Under the pieces are notes generated by a model. It was not told the DNA's origin. It was given only the letters and a program-made list of their open reading frames with translations, and did no database searches. Source: Sphingopyxis sp. (GTDB lineage Bacteria; Pseudomonadota; Alphaproteobacteria; Sphingomonadales; Sphingomonadaceae). Taken from it: 64,000 bases of DNA. Position 1 is the stretch's first letter. Every line of letters begins with the position of its first letter. The translations under genes were made by a program, and so were the position numbers. Shown here in pieces: positions 1 through 7,055 of this stretch. The DNA is taken from contig JASBSJ010000043.1 of NCBI GenBank assembly GCA_030148985.1, forward strand, positions 1 through 64,000, given 5' to 3'.

Positions 1-59
1 TCATCGAACGCGCCGTTCGGCGTTGCACCTGGCAACATGAGCGGGAATTTTCGGGGAAA

Positions 60-135
60 TGGTGCCGCTTACAGGACTCGAACCTGTGACCCCATCATTA
101 CGAATGATGTGCTCTACCAACTGAGCTAAAGCGGC
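60..135 (-). tRNA. tRNA-Thr (anticodon CGT)
   Basis: Read on the minus strand, the 7-bp acceptor arm starts GCCGCTT and closes with AAGCGGC, followed by discriminator A and an encoded CCA (TGG at 60-62). The D-arm TAGCTCAGTTGGTAGAGC and T-arm GGTTCGAATCC-type core are present. The anticodon stem CATCA/TGATG encloses loop TTCGTAA, giving anticodon CGT (threonine). The length of 76 nt including CCA is normal. No integrase or repeated tRNA 3' end is seen next to it, so there is no sign that it serves as an attachment site within this window. Confidence 0.95.
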
Positions 136-325
136 AACGAGCGGGCCTCTAACAGCGTGCCGGGACGATGACAAGCGACCTCTGACATGTGCCGCTGATG
201 CGGAGCGCGGGGACCATGCCCGCCCTCATTGATGAGGCGGCGGTCGCAACTGCGCGAGGCGCGATGACGGACCTCGACAGGCGCGGCGCCGAGGCATAGA
301 GTTGATAGGCAGTTTCGGCGGCGCT

Positions 326-835
326 CTATTCCGCCGGCACCTTGTAACGCTTCATATGGGGGATGAAATCCATCTTGCCGATGGCCAGGCCCGCGTTGCG
401 GAGCAGCGCGTATACCATTGTTACATGAAAATAAAAGTTCGGCATGATCCAGTCGCGGATGTCCTCCTCCGACGACATCACGAAACGCACGCCGTTCGGC
501 AATGTCAGGTCGACGGCAGCCTCCGCATCGGCCCATTCCGCCTCGTCCGCCGTGTCCACGTGCGAGCGGATCTCGGCGATCCGCTGGCGAACCTCTTCGA
601 GCGATCGATACTCGGCTTCGTCCAGCGGAACAGCTTTCCCGCCGACCTGATTGAGCGCGAGAAGCACCTGATTGAGCGCGATCCGGAACTGCAGTTCAAG
701 CGGGAACATATCCTCGGTAAGCTTTTCGGACAGTATGTCGTCGGTCATGCCTGCATCGATTGCCTTGCCGACAAGACGATCGAGCGTTCCAAGCATGTTT
801 TGAAAGGTCATTTGAGAGTAGTGAGCGTATGACAT
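326..835 (-). CDS. DUF1993 family protein
   Basis: A 169-residue soluble protein matching the DUF1993 family by recall: an N-terminal MSYAHYSQMTFQNMLGTL segment, a helical core, and a C-terminal block with NFYFHVTMVYALLRNAG and GKMDFI that is typical of the family. Family members are DinB-like four-helix proteins of unknown function. The start at 835 is preferred over an upstream in-frame ATG because AAGGGG lies 6-7 nt upstream of it. It stands alone, transcribed away from the NTF2-like gene on its right. No enzymatic function can be assigned. Confidence 0.8.
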   Translation of the reverse strand: MSYAHYSQMTFQNMLGTLDRLVGKAIDAGMTDDILSEKLTEDMFPLELQFRIALNQVLLALNQVGGKAVPLDEAEYRSLEEVRQRIAEIRSHVDTADEAEWADAEAAVDLTLPNGVRFVMSSEEDIRDWIMPNFYFHVTMVYALLRNAGLAIGKMDFIPHMKRYKVPAE

Positions 836-993
836 TGTGGCCCCTTTTGATAAATTTCGTTTGAGGATCGCATCTGTGACGACGGCCAACCCCGGTTAAT
901 CACCGAAGACAATGCCCCGCCCTGCGTCGATTCCGCTGTCGGGTCCGCATAGCCCGGCATTGCGCCTCTCCCGCGGTGGCCGGACCGCGGTGG

Positions 994-1383
994 TCAGGCT
1001 GCCTCATCGCGCGGCGCCTTGCCGTTCGGGTCGGCGGCATCGGAAATATAGCATCCCGCACCCCATCGCACCCTGCCCTGCTCGCGTACCAGAACCTCGG
1101 AAACGAGGGCATCTTTCTGGTTACGATACTGGATGACCAGCGTTTCGACGCCCTCGAAAACCGCCTCGATGGTGAAGTGCAGATCTGGAATGCGCCGAAG
1201 CCCCTCGGTCCAATAGGTCCGAAGCGCTGCCTTGCCCTCGATACGGCCAGCTGTGTCGGGGAGCATCGCCGCCGCCAGCGGCGAGGAAAAAACGACGTCA
1301 TCATGGAACAGCGCGAGGACGCGATCGAGATCGTGCGCGTTCCAGGCGGCGCACCATTCGCGGGCGAATTCCCAACCGGTCAC
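994..1383 (-). CDS. SnoaL/NTF2-like superfamily protein
   Basis: A 129-residue single-domain protein with an NTF2-like fold signature: N-terminal WEFAREWCAAWNAHDLDRVLALFHDD, a central GRIEGKAALRTYW turn and several beta strands ending in WGAGCYI. Such proteins bind or isomerise small hydrophobic molecules, or act as polyketide-cyclase-like enzymes; the substrate here is unknown. The start is GTG at 1383 with AGGAGAGACGAGG just upstream. It is monocistronic and divergent from the LysE-type exporter. Confidence 0.75.
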   Translation of the reverse strand: MTGWEFAREWCAAWNAHDLDRVLALFHDDVVFSSPLAAAMLPDTAGRIEGKAALRTYWTEGLRRIPDLHFTIEAVFEGVETLVIQYRNQKDALVSEVLVREQGRVRWGAGCYISDAADPNGKAPRDEAA

Positions 1384-1588
1384 GTCCTCGTCTCTCCTGC
1401 GATCTGCTCATACAGGCCGCCTAAGCCTGGACGCTCGCGCATTATAATGACGATGACGGACGAAAGGCCAGTGATGTTCAGCCGCTTGATTCGACCGTTC
1501 GCCGCATTGATCGGTGCAGAGGCGAGCGAAAAGCCCGAGAGTTCTCCGGCGCGTACTATAGACTGCCCACTGAACCGAAAGGCTCGAT

Positions 1589-2209
1589 ATGGACCTGCAT
1601 CTCTGGCTTAGCTTTGCAGCCGCTTCGATGGTGATGGCGCTCATCCCCGGCCCCGGCGTGGCGAGCATTATCGGCTTCGCGTTCAGCTCGGGTCGTGCCA
1701 CCGCCCTTGCTTCGGTTGCGGGGATGGCGGTTGGCAACGCGCTTGCGATTTCGGTTTCGCTTGCCGGCGCGGGCGCGGTTCTGGGGGCGTCGGCGACTGC
1801 CTTCGCGATTCTAAAATGGGCCGGGGCGCTTTACCTGATCGTGATCGGCCTCATCGCCATCTTAAGGAGTAGCGGGGATGGCGGAGAGCGCTCCGCATCA
1901 CGTCCGATCACTCCGCGCGCGGCATTCATGACGAATATCGCCGTCGGCACTTTTCACCCGAAGACCATCCTGTTCTTCGTGGCTTTCGCCTCTCAGTTCA
2001 TTAGGCCCGACCAGCCCTATCTGCCCCAGGCCGCGCTTCTTGCCGCGACATTCACCGTGATCGCAGCGACGACCGACACACTCTATGCCCTGACGGCATC
2101 CACCGCGTCGGGATTGATCCGGCGCAAAGGCGTCAGGAAATGGTGCCAGCGCGCGGGCGGCGCGGCGGTAATGTCCGCCGGTTTGGCAATGGCGAGCCTG
2201 AAGCGTTAA
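1589..2209 (+). CDS. LysE/RhtB family amino-acid exporter
   Basis: A 206-residue inner-membrane protein with about six predicted hydrophobic segments. It carries the LysE/RhtB hallmark near the N-terminus (MALIPGPGVASIIGFAFSSGR), and a central FMTNIAVGTFHPKTILFFVAF block corresponding to the conserved NPK.LFF region, with HPK in place of NPK. The family exports amino acids, homoserine lactones or similar small solutes; the substrate cannot be named. The start ATG is preceded by AAAGG. The next gene (dehalogenase) begins about 105 bp downstream on the same strand, so co-transcription is possible but not shown. Confidence 0.85.
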   Translation: MDLHLWLSFAAASMVMALIPGPGVASIIGFAFSSGRATALASVAGMAVGNALAISVSLAGAGAVLGASATAFAILKWAGALYLIVIGLIAILRSSGDGGERSASRPITPRAAFMTNIAVGTFHPKTILFFVAFASQFIRPDQPYLPQAALLAATFTVIAATTDTLYALTASTASGLIRRKGVRKWCQRAGGAAVMSAGLAMASLKR

Positions 2210-2313
2210 GCGGCGCGCGGCGGCGACCACCCCGCGCCGCGATCGGGCGGCCGGGAACGATCCGTTTTTACCAAAGCCTGTCGATAACCCTTTAAAATTA
2301 TGACGAGGACTCC

Positions 2314-3198
2314 ATGACGTTTGCCGATGAAAAACTCCCGACCCTCGCCGTGCTCGACTCCCGCATGGCTTACCGGGAGCAAGGATTGCGCGAGGCGCCC
2401 GTCGCGCTGTTCCTGCACGGGAATCCGACATCTTCCTATATCTGGCGTAACATCCTTCCGCATGTTGCGCCGGTCGCGCGTTGCATTGCGCCCGACCTGA
2501 TCGGCTTCGGACAGTCGGGCAAGCCCGACATCGAATACCGGTTCGTCGATCATGTCCGCTATCTCGATGCCTTCATTGAAGCCGCCGGGATCGATACCGC
2601 CTATGTCGTCGCCCAGGACTGGGGCACTGCGCTCGCATTCCATCTCGCTTCGCGTCGCCCGGAAATGATCCGCGGCCTCGCGTTCATGGAATTCATCCGG
2701 CCGTTTCCCGACTGGGATGCGTTTCACCAGTCGGACGGGGCGCGCCAGACCTTTCGCATGTTCCGTACGCCGGGTGCCGGTGAGGAAGCCATTATCAAGC
2801 AGAATGCGTTCATTGAGCGCGTGTTACCGGGTTCGATAAAGCGCGAGCTCAGCGAGGAGGAGATGGACGTTTATCGCGCGCCCTTTCTGAACGCCGACGC
2901 GCGCAAGCCGATCTGGCGGCTTCCAAACGAGCTGCCGATCGCAGGCGAGCCGGCCGATGTGGCGGCGATGCTTGAGCAGGCCCATGCCGATCTTGCGGCA
3001 TCGCACTACCCCAAGCTGCTGTTTACCGGCGACCCTGGCGCACTCGTGTCGCCTGGCTTCGCTGAGAATTTTTCAGCGCGATTACAGAATTGCCGTCTCG
3101 TGCAGCTCGGCGCCGGAGCGCATTATCTGCAGGAGGATCATCCGCATGCCATCGGGCGAGAGGTCGCCGCGTTGATCAGCACGGTCGAACGCGGATAA
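2314..3198 (+). CDS. Haloalkane dehalogenase (alpha/beta hydrolase, HLD-II type)
   Basis: A 294-residue alpha/beta hydrolase with the full haloalkane dehalogenase residue set. HGNPTSSYIWRN gives the halide-stabilising Asn (about N37). QDWG gives the nucleophile (about D102) with the second halide-binding Trp (W103). FMEFIRP gives the acid (about E126), and GAHYLQEDHP gives the base (about H270). This spacing matches the LinB/DhaA-like subfamily II. The reaction is hydrolytic cleavage of carbon-halogen bonds to alcohol and halide in the cytoplasm. The start is supported by GAGGA 8 nt upstream. It is not linked here to other halocarbon catabolic genes, so its natural substrate is open. Confidence 0.88.
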   Translation: MTFADEKLPTLAVLDSRMAYREQGLREAPVALFLHGNPTSSYIWRNILPHVAPVARCIAPDLIGFGQSGKPDIEYRFVDHVRYLDAFIEAAGIDTAYVVAQDWGTALAFHLASRRPEMIRGLAFMEFIRPFPDWDAFHQSDGARQTFRMFRTPGAGEEAIIKQNAFIERVLPGSIKRELSEEEMDVYRAPFLNADARKPIWRLPNELPIAGEPADVAAMLEQAHADLAASHYPKLLFTGDPGALVSPGFAENFSARLQNCRLVQLGAGAHYLQEDHPHAIGREVAALISTVERG

Positions 3199-4269
3199 AG
3201 CGCCGCTACGCGCACCTCGACGTTCAAGGCCTGTCCAACGCCGCTTGATTCGCGGTCGCCCGACTTTGCGTCGGCGAGGGTGACAGCGAAGACGGTGAGG
3301 GGGTTATCCTTCGTCAAAACAAGGCCAAAATTTTGGCTGACGAGATCCGATGCATCCGGAAGAGTAAATGGTGCCAGAAGAACACTCGAAAAGTCCATCT
3401 AGTGGACTGAACTAAAGACAAAATATTGTGCGATTTCTCACCGATACCCTCGTCGATACCTTACAAAATTTTTGGGCACAGGTTCGAGTCCTCATTGACT
3501 GAACAATCACGCTCCCACGATATGAATCGTGGTTGAACAAGATGGCTCCGCGAGGACCTCGAGGGAATTTCTTGCCGTGCCTACAAGCGATCCGAACCGC
3601 TTTGACCACCAACTTTGATGGATAGAAGTATCTTTTATGGATCAGAATGAGATCTATTTTGATCAATAGAAAGGTGCATAATCGAACATGCGTTGGAACT
3701 GGCTACAGCCCGATTGGCCGAATTTCAGCTACGAAACTTCGTGGCGCGGAGCCGTGACGACCAGTTCCAGAAGCGGCGGGCGTTCTCGTTGCCGCCATGA
3801 CCAACTTCACATTGCCGATATGGCAGGGCTTGTATCGAACCTCTACATTAAGTGTTGATATTAAACTATTTTTATCGCGCATGAAAATTGTTACCCCCAC
3901 ACCCACCCCCACATTTCTGACGGTCTAACGCTTGTTCGATTCACAAAAAGATGCGCTGGAGCTAGTTTTGGACAGACCCCGTTCGGTTCAGACAGGGCCT
4001 TTTCAGCCTTCGCTGATGGCCTGCCGCATTAACTGTCGAGCCTGCCAACCCATTTCGAAACCGTAAGGATAATAGCAACCGCTATGACCCTGTTTTAAGT
4101 ACCACGCCGCCCCGCGATCTTCGCTGTGAATGCAGGAAAAGAGGCTCCCGAACTTTTCGGCGGCACGCGGAGGGCACCGCGCCCTTTTCCTGACCTCAGA
4201 AACCGCTCTTCGTTCCTCGGCGCCGCCGGGCCCAAGAGCCTAAACTCTACCGAGACGACGCATTTCGGA
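3199..4269. other. 1.07-kb gene-poor, AT-richer debris region
   Basis: There is no intact gene here. Short open frames lack ribosome binding sites and recognisable domains. The stretch holds the start of a Fic-type gene (separate entry) and a minus-strand frame ending at 4004 that reads like the tail of a real protein (WYLKQGHSGCYYPYGFEM, then GWQARQLMRQAISEG) with no start. Base composition is visibly lower in GC than either flank. The interpretation is decayed insertions between the dehalogenase and the AtuA-like locus. Confidence 0.6.
3688..3738 (+). pseudogene. Fic family protein, N-terminal stub (DUF4172 region)
   Basis: From the ATG at 3688 the frame reads MRWNWLQPDWPNFSYE. This is the highly conserved beginning of DUF4172-containing Fic/DOC proteins (consensus like M.W.WQ.PDWP.F.YD). 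The similarity ends abruptly after about 17 residues and nothing resembling the Fic core motif HPFxxGNGR follows, so only the extreme 5' end survives. The region is AT-richer than its surroundings. Confidence 0.6.
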
Positions 4270-4590
4270 TCAAGATTCCGACCCATCGAGTGCGATGTCC
4301 AAAAAACGCACGAACTGCTGGCCGCTGTGCAAGTCACGTTCTTCCACTCCACCTTGCGGCGTTCGTCGCGGAAAGGAAATTTTCAGCAGCGCAAGATTCT
4401 CGACCAGATAATGCTGCACCTGCGCGGAATCGACATCGTAGAGTTGAGCGATAGATACTGCGTCGAGGGGCGGGCTCCGCGCATAGCGAGCAAATTCATC
4501 GGCACCTTTGAAGAACAGATCGATCGTGACCCAGAATGGCCCGGCGTTCTTTGAGCGGACGAGGTCGCAAACGGTCCCGACGCTTGTCAT
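4270..4590 (-). CDS. DUF4387 domain protein (partner of AtuA-like protein)
   Basis: A 106-residue protein starting MTSVGTVCDLVRSKNAGPFWVTIDLFF, the signature start of DUF4387 (a conserved VRSKNAGPFW-type block). Its ATG overlaps the stop of the AtuA-like gene (4587-4590), so the two are translationally coupled. In many bacteria DUF4387 directly follows, or is fused to, AtuA-like/DUF1446 proteins, suggesting a two-subunit enzyme. The biochemical role is not established. A longer open frame running upstream to 4785 is only the shadow of the AtuA-like gene. Confidence 0.85.
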   Translation of the reverse strand: MTSVGTVCDLVRSKNAGPFWVTIDLFFKGADEFARYARSPPLDAVSIAQLYDVDSAQVQHYLVENLALLKISFPRRTPQGGVEERDLHSGQQFVRFLDIALDGSES

Positions 4591-5987
4591 TGCTGCCCCT
4601 CCTGCGCCGCAAGATCGACCCATTCGATCCGAACCAGTTCCATCGGATCGTCGACCGCAACCACATGATTGAGGAGAAATTCGAATACCGGGCCGCGCGG
4701 GATATAAGCGGGCGAAAAGGGAAAAGCATAGCTCGGCATTTCCTTGTGACCCGGCATCGGCAAGTGAAAGAAGACGGGATTGCACGCCTTGGCGATCTGT
4801 GTCGCCAGGTCCTGCGTCTGCGCCGTCGCCACGAAAAGCAGCCCGATTTCACGCGGCGGCAGCGTCCCCGCGGGGACGCTGTCGTTCGAAACGGCATTCC
4901 ATCCGTAGAGGCGAAGCGAAATATCGAAGTCTCCCGCAGCAGTCCCGATTGTTTCGTGTACGCGGTGAATCAGCGCAGCCTGCATGCGATCGCGAAATCT
5001 ATCGAGATCGCCGAGCACGATGGGATCCTGGATGCCGACCAGCATGATCGTCTGGAAACGCCGCGCCGCCGCCCCCTCCAACTTCAGTGTATAAGGGCGC
5101 GGCGTCCAGACCGCGCCATCGACGGCGACACGCCGTCCGTCGAGTTGTTCGTAGCGCGAATTGGCCACATCGAGCACCCCGCCAGGCTCGGTCAGTCGGA
5201 AGGGGTTGCTATTCTCATAGGCCATGTGCGCCGAGACGCTGCGCACCGAACAATGCGCATCGGGGTCAAGCGGTTCGATCACGAAGCCATCCTTGCCAAC
5301 TCGCGCCAGAACCCCCGACCCAGGATCGTGCGTGTCTGAGCACAGGCCGCCGCATTCGGCGATTTTGCCGGCATGCCAACTCGCTGCGACGCCCGCCCCC
5401 TTCATGATTGGAAAAGCGGCAATGACTGCGGGATCCGATGTACGCCCCCCCAGAACGATGTCGGCGCCATCACGCAGGGCTGCGATATAGGGTTCGGGAC
5501 CCAGCACGGTTACGATGCGGTCGCAGGCATCCACATCCGCCGCCTCGAGCACCCCGTGCGGTGGCAGCGCCGCAACGCGCCCCTCGCGAACGAACTGCCC
5601 GAGTTGGTCCGCCGATATTTCGGACCGGAGACACGCGATGCGGGGATGAATGCCGAGTTCGGTCGCCACTTCCACAGCGATGTCGCGAAGCCACGCAAGA
5701 TTGGCATCGGCGCCAGCCTGGCCGCTCGTGCCGATCAGGATCGGAATGTGTTTCGGCCACGCCAGCCGCATCAAAATCTCGAGATCGCGTCGCACCGCAC
5801 CGCGACTATATTTGGCGACGCCAAGCGCCAGATAGGCCGCCCCACTGTCGGTCGAACCCGCATCGGCGGCGATCGCCTGCGCGCCCCCGGCAATCCCATG
5901 GGCGACTTCGCTTTCGACGACCCCGACGCCAAGCGCGCCTGTCGGAACCAATATGGTGACGGCATCGCTCATAGCCTTATCGGTCAT
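4587..5987 (-). CDS. AtuA-like acyclic terpene utilisation family protein (DUF1446)
   Basis: A 466-residue cytoplasmic protein with AtuA/DUF1446 features: an N-terminal ILVPTGALGVGVVESEV region, IAADAGSTDSGAAYL, IPILIGTSGQAG (glycine-rich loop), ADIVLGGRTSDPAV, AECGGLCSDTHDPG and a C-terminal FPFSPAYIPRGPVFEF. AtuA is named from acyclic terpene catabolism in Pseudomonas, but its reaction is not settled and the family is broad. The start at 5987 has GGAGAAAGAG upstream; the open frame extends much further 5' but without support. It is divergent from the Crp/Fnr regulator across a palindrome-containing intergenic region. Confidence 0.85.
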   Translation of the reverse strand: MTDKAMSDAVTILVPTGALGVGVVESEVAHGIAGGAQAIAADAGSTDSGAAYLALGVAKYSRGAVRRDLEILMRLAWPKHIPILIGTSGQAGADANLAWLRDIAVEVATELGIHPRIACLRSEISADQLGQFVREGRVAALPPHGVLEAADVDACDRIVTVLGPEPYIAALRDGADIVLGGRTSDPAVIAAFPIMKGAGVAASWHAGKIAECGGLCSDTHDPGSGVLARVGKDGFVIEPLDPDAHCSVRSVSAHMAYENSNPFRLTEPGGVLDVANSRYEQLDGRRVAVDGAVWTPRPYTLKLEGAAARRFQTIMLVGIQDPIVLGDLDRFRDRMQAALIHRVHETIGTAAGDFDISLRLYGWNAVSNDSVPAGTLPPREIGLLFVATAQTQDLATQIAKACNPVFFHLPMPGHKEMPSYAFPFSPAYIPRGPVFEFLLNHVVAVDDPMELVRIEWVDLAAQEGQQ

Positions 5988-6072
5988 CGCTCTTTCTCCG
6001 GCCCTGATCATTGACCGACCTTTCGGGATAGGCCTGTCGGGCGCTGCAATCGCACATTGTTCCGGGACCCAT

Positions 6073-6090
6073 GTGCAACCAAGGTTGCAC
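6073..6090. promoter_or_regulatory. Perfect palindrome between atuA-like gene and Crp/Fnr gene
   Basis: GTGCAACC and its exact reverse complement GGTTGCAC flank AA. The site lies 86 bp from the AtuA-like start and 51 bp from the Crp/Fnr start. Size and symmetry fit a dimeric Crp/Fnr-family helix-turn-helix. Inferred role: operator for the adjacent regulator. Confidence 0.55.
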
Positions 6091-6140
6091 CCCATCGCAT
6101 TCGCCATCAGACACGAGATCGGTGAAGGGAGCGTCGCGGC

Positions 6141-6815
6141 GTGACAGGTATAGTGCATGATGAGAATTGGATCGCGGAATTGCCGGTCGACGTGCGCGCG
6201 GCGCTGCTCGAGCGTACGACCGCCCACGCGGTCGATCGCGGCGAGACATTGAAGGCGGCGGGCGACCGGCCCGATGCTATCTACCAGATCGAGGATGGCT
6301 ATCTGAAACTGATGGGCCTCTACCCCGATGGCCGTAACATGCTGATCGAGATATACGGCGCCGGAAACAGCTTCGGCGAAACGGCCGTGATCGTGCACCG
6401 CGATGGCCATTTCCATAGCACCGTGGCGCTGACCCCGACCATCGTACGGCGGCTCCCGCGCGACGATTTCTGGGAACTGTATCGCACCTATTCCTCGATA
6501 CCCGAAGCGCTGTCGCGCAAGTTCGCACACAAGATCACCAGGATGTTCAACAGCCGCGAAATCAGGGCCACGCTCCGGTTGCGCAGCCAAATCGCGAGCC
6601 TGCTGCTCAATGTTGCCGGTCACTGCGGCACAGCGGGCTCCCACGGATCGCTCTGCGTCGCCCTGCCGATTACCCACAATGACATCGCCGAGCATCTCGA
6701 CGTAACGCGGCAAGCGGTGCAGCGCGAAGTCGGCGCCTTGCGCGAGGCCGGCCTGGTTCTGCAGGCCAAGGGCGGCTGGACCATCCTCCGACCCGGCGAC
6801 CTCGCACGCATCTAG
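6141..6815 (+). CDS. Crp/Fnr family transcriptional regulator
   Basis: A 224-residue protein with an N-terminal cyclic-nucleotide-binding-like domain (about residues 20-130, with GDRPDAIYQIEDGYLKL and GAGNSFGETAVI) and a C-terminal Crp-type winged helix (about 150-215, recognition region ITHNDIAEHLDVTRQAVQREVGAL). There is no N-terminal cysteine cluster of the FNR iron-sulfur type. The effector is unknown. The start is GTG. It is divergent from the AtuA-like/DUF4387 pair, which it probably controls through the palindrome at 6073-6090. A U-tract hairpin follows the stop. Confidence 0.88.
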   Translation: MTGIVHDENWIAELPVDVRAALLERTTAHAVDRGETLKAAGDRPDAIYQIEDGYLKLMGLYPDGRNMLIEIYGAGNSFGETAVIVHRDGHFHSTVALTPTIVRRLPRDDFWELYRTYSSIPEALSRKFAHKITRMFNSREIRATLRLRSQIASLLLNVAGHCGTAGSHGSLCVALPITHNDIAEHLDVTRQAVQREVGALREAGLVLQAKGGWTILRPGDLARI

Positions 6816-6816
6816 A

Positions 6817-6854
6817 CCGGCTTTGCGAATCGGCCCGTTTGCGCCGGTTTTTTT
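6817..6854 (+). terminator. Rho-independent terminator after Crp/Fnr gene
   Basis: CCGGC at 6817-6821 can pair with GCCGG at 6843-6847, immediately followed by seven T residues. The internal loop is long, so stem choice is uncertain, but the T run 30 nt after the stop codon favours termination. Confidence 0.5.
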
Positions 6855-6973
6855 GGCGTCAGCGCCTGCTCAGTCTTCGAAAGCGACACGAGCGGGAGCC
6901 CGTTGGCAAGGGCTCGCGCTGGTAAAAAGCGCGTCTATTTCAATCACATTCGGCGCCAATCCTTATGATATAT

Positions 6974-7013
6974 ATTGGCTATTGAATTGATCAATCAAAT
7001 TGGCTACTATTTT
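6974..7013 (+). promoter_or_regulatory. Promoter of the TonB receptor with repeated ATTGGCT element
   Basis: A -35 TTGAAT (6982-6987) and -10 TACTAT (7005-7010) are separated by 17 bp. Two direct ATTGGCT copies sit at 6974-6980 and 6999-7005, 25 bp apart, the second overlapping the -10. The block ATTGGCTACTATTTT (6999-7013) recurs exactly on the minus strand at 23335-23349, in the promoter of the ethanolamine-type operon. Confidence 0.65.
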
Positions 7014-7055
7014 CTCACGGCATTTGGGATTTGCTCGGTCAAAGGAGGAATCAAT

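Noticed and set aside
60-135. tRNA-Thr as the attachment site of the conjugative element
   Set aside because: It lies about 29 kb from the recombinase, with an ordinary gene set in between and no repeated tRNA 3' end noticed in the window.
5988-6713. Upstream extension of the AtuA-like frame to 6713
   Set aside because: It runs antisense through the Crp/Fnr gene and the palindrome; the start at 5987 has a good ribosome binding site and fits the family N-terminus.
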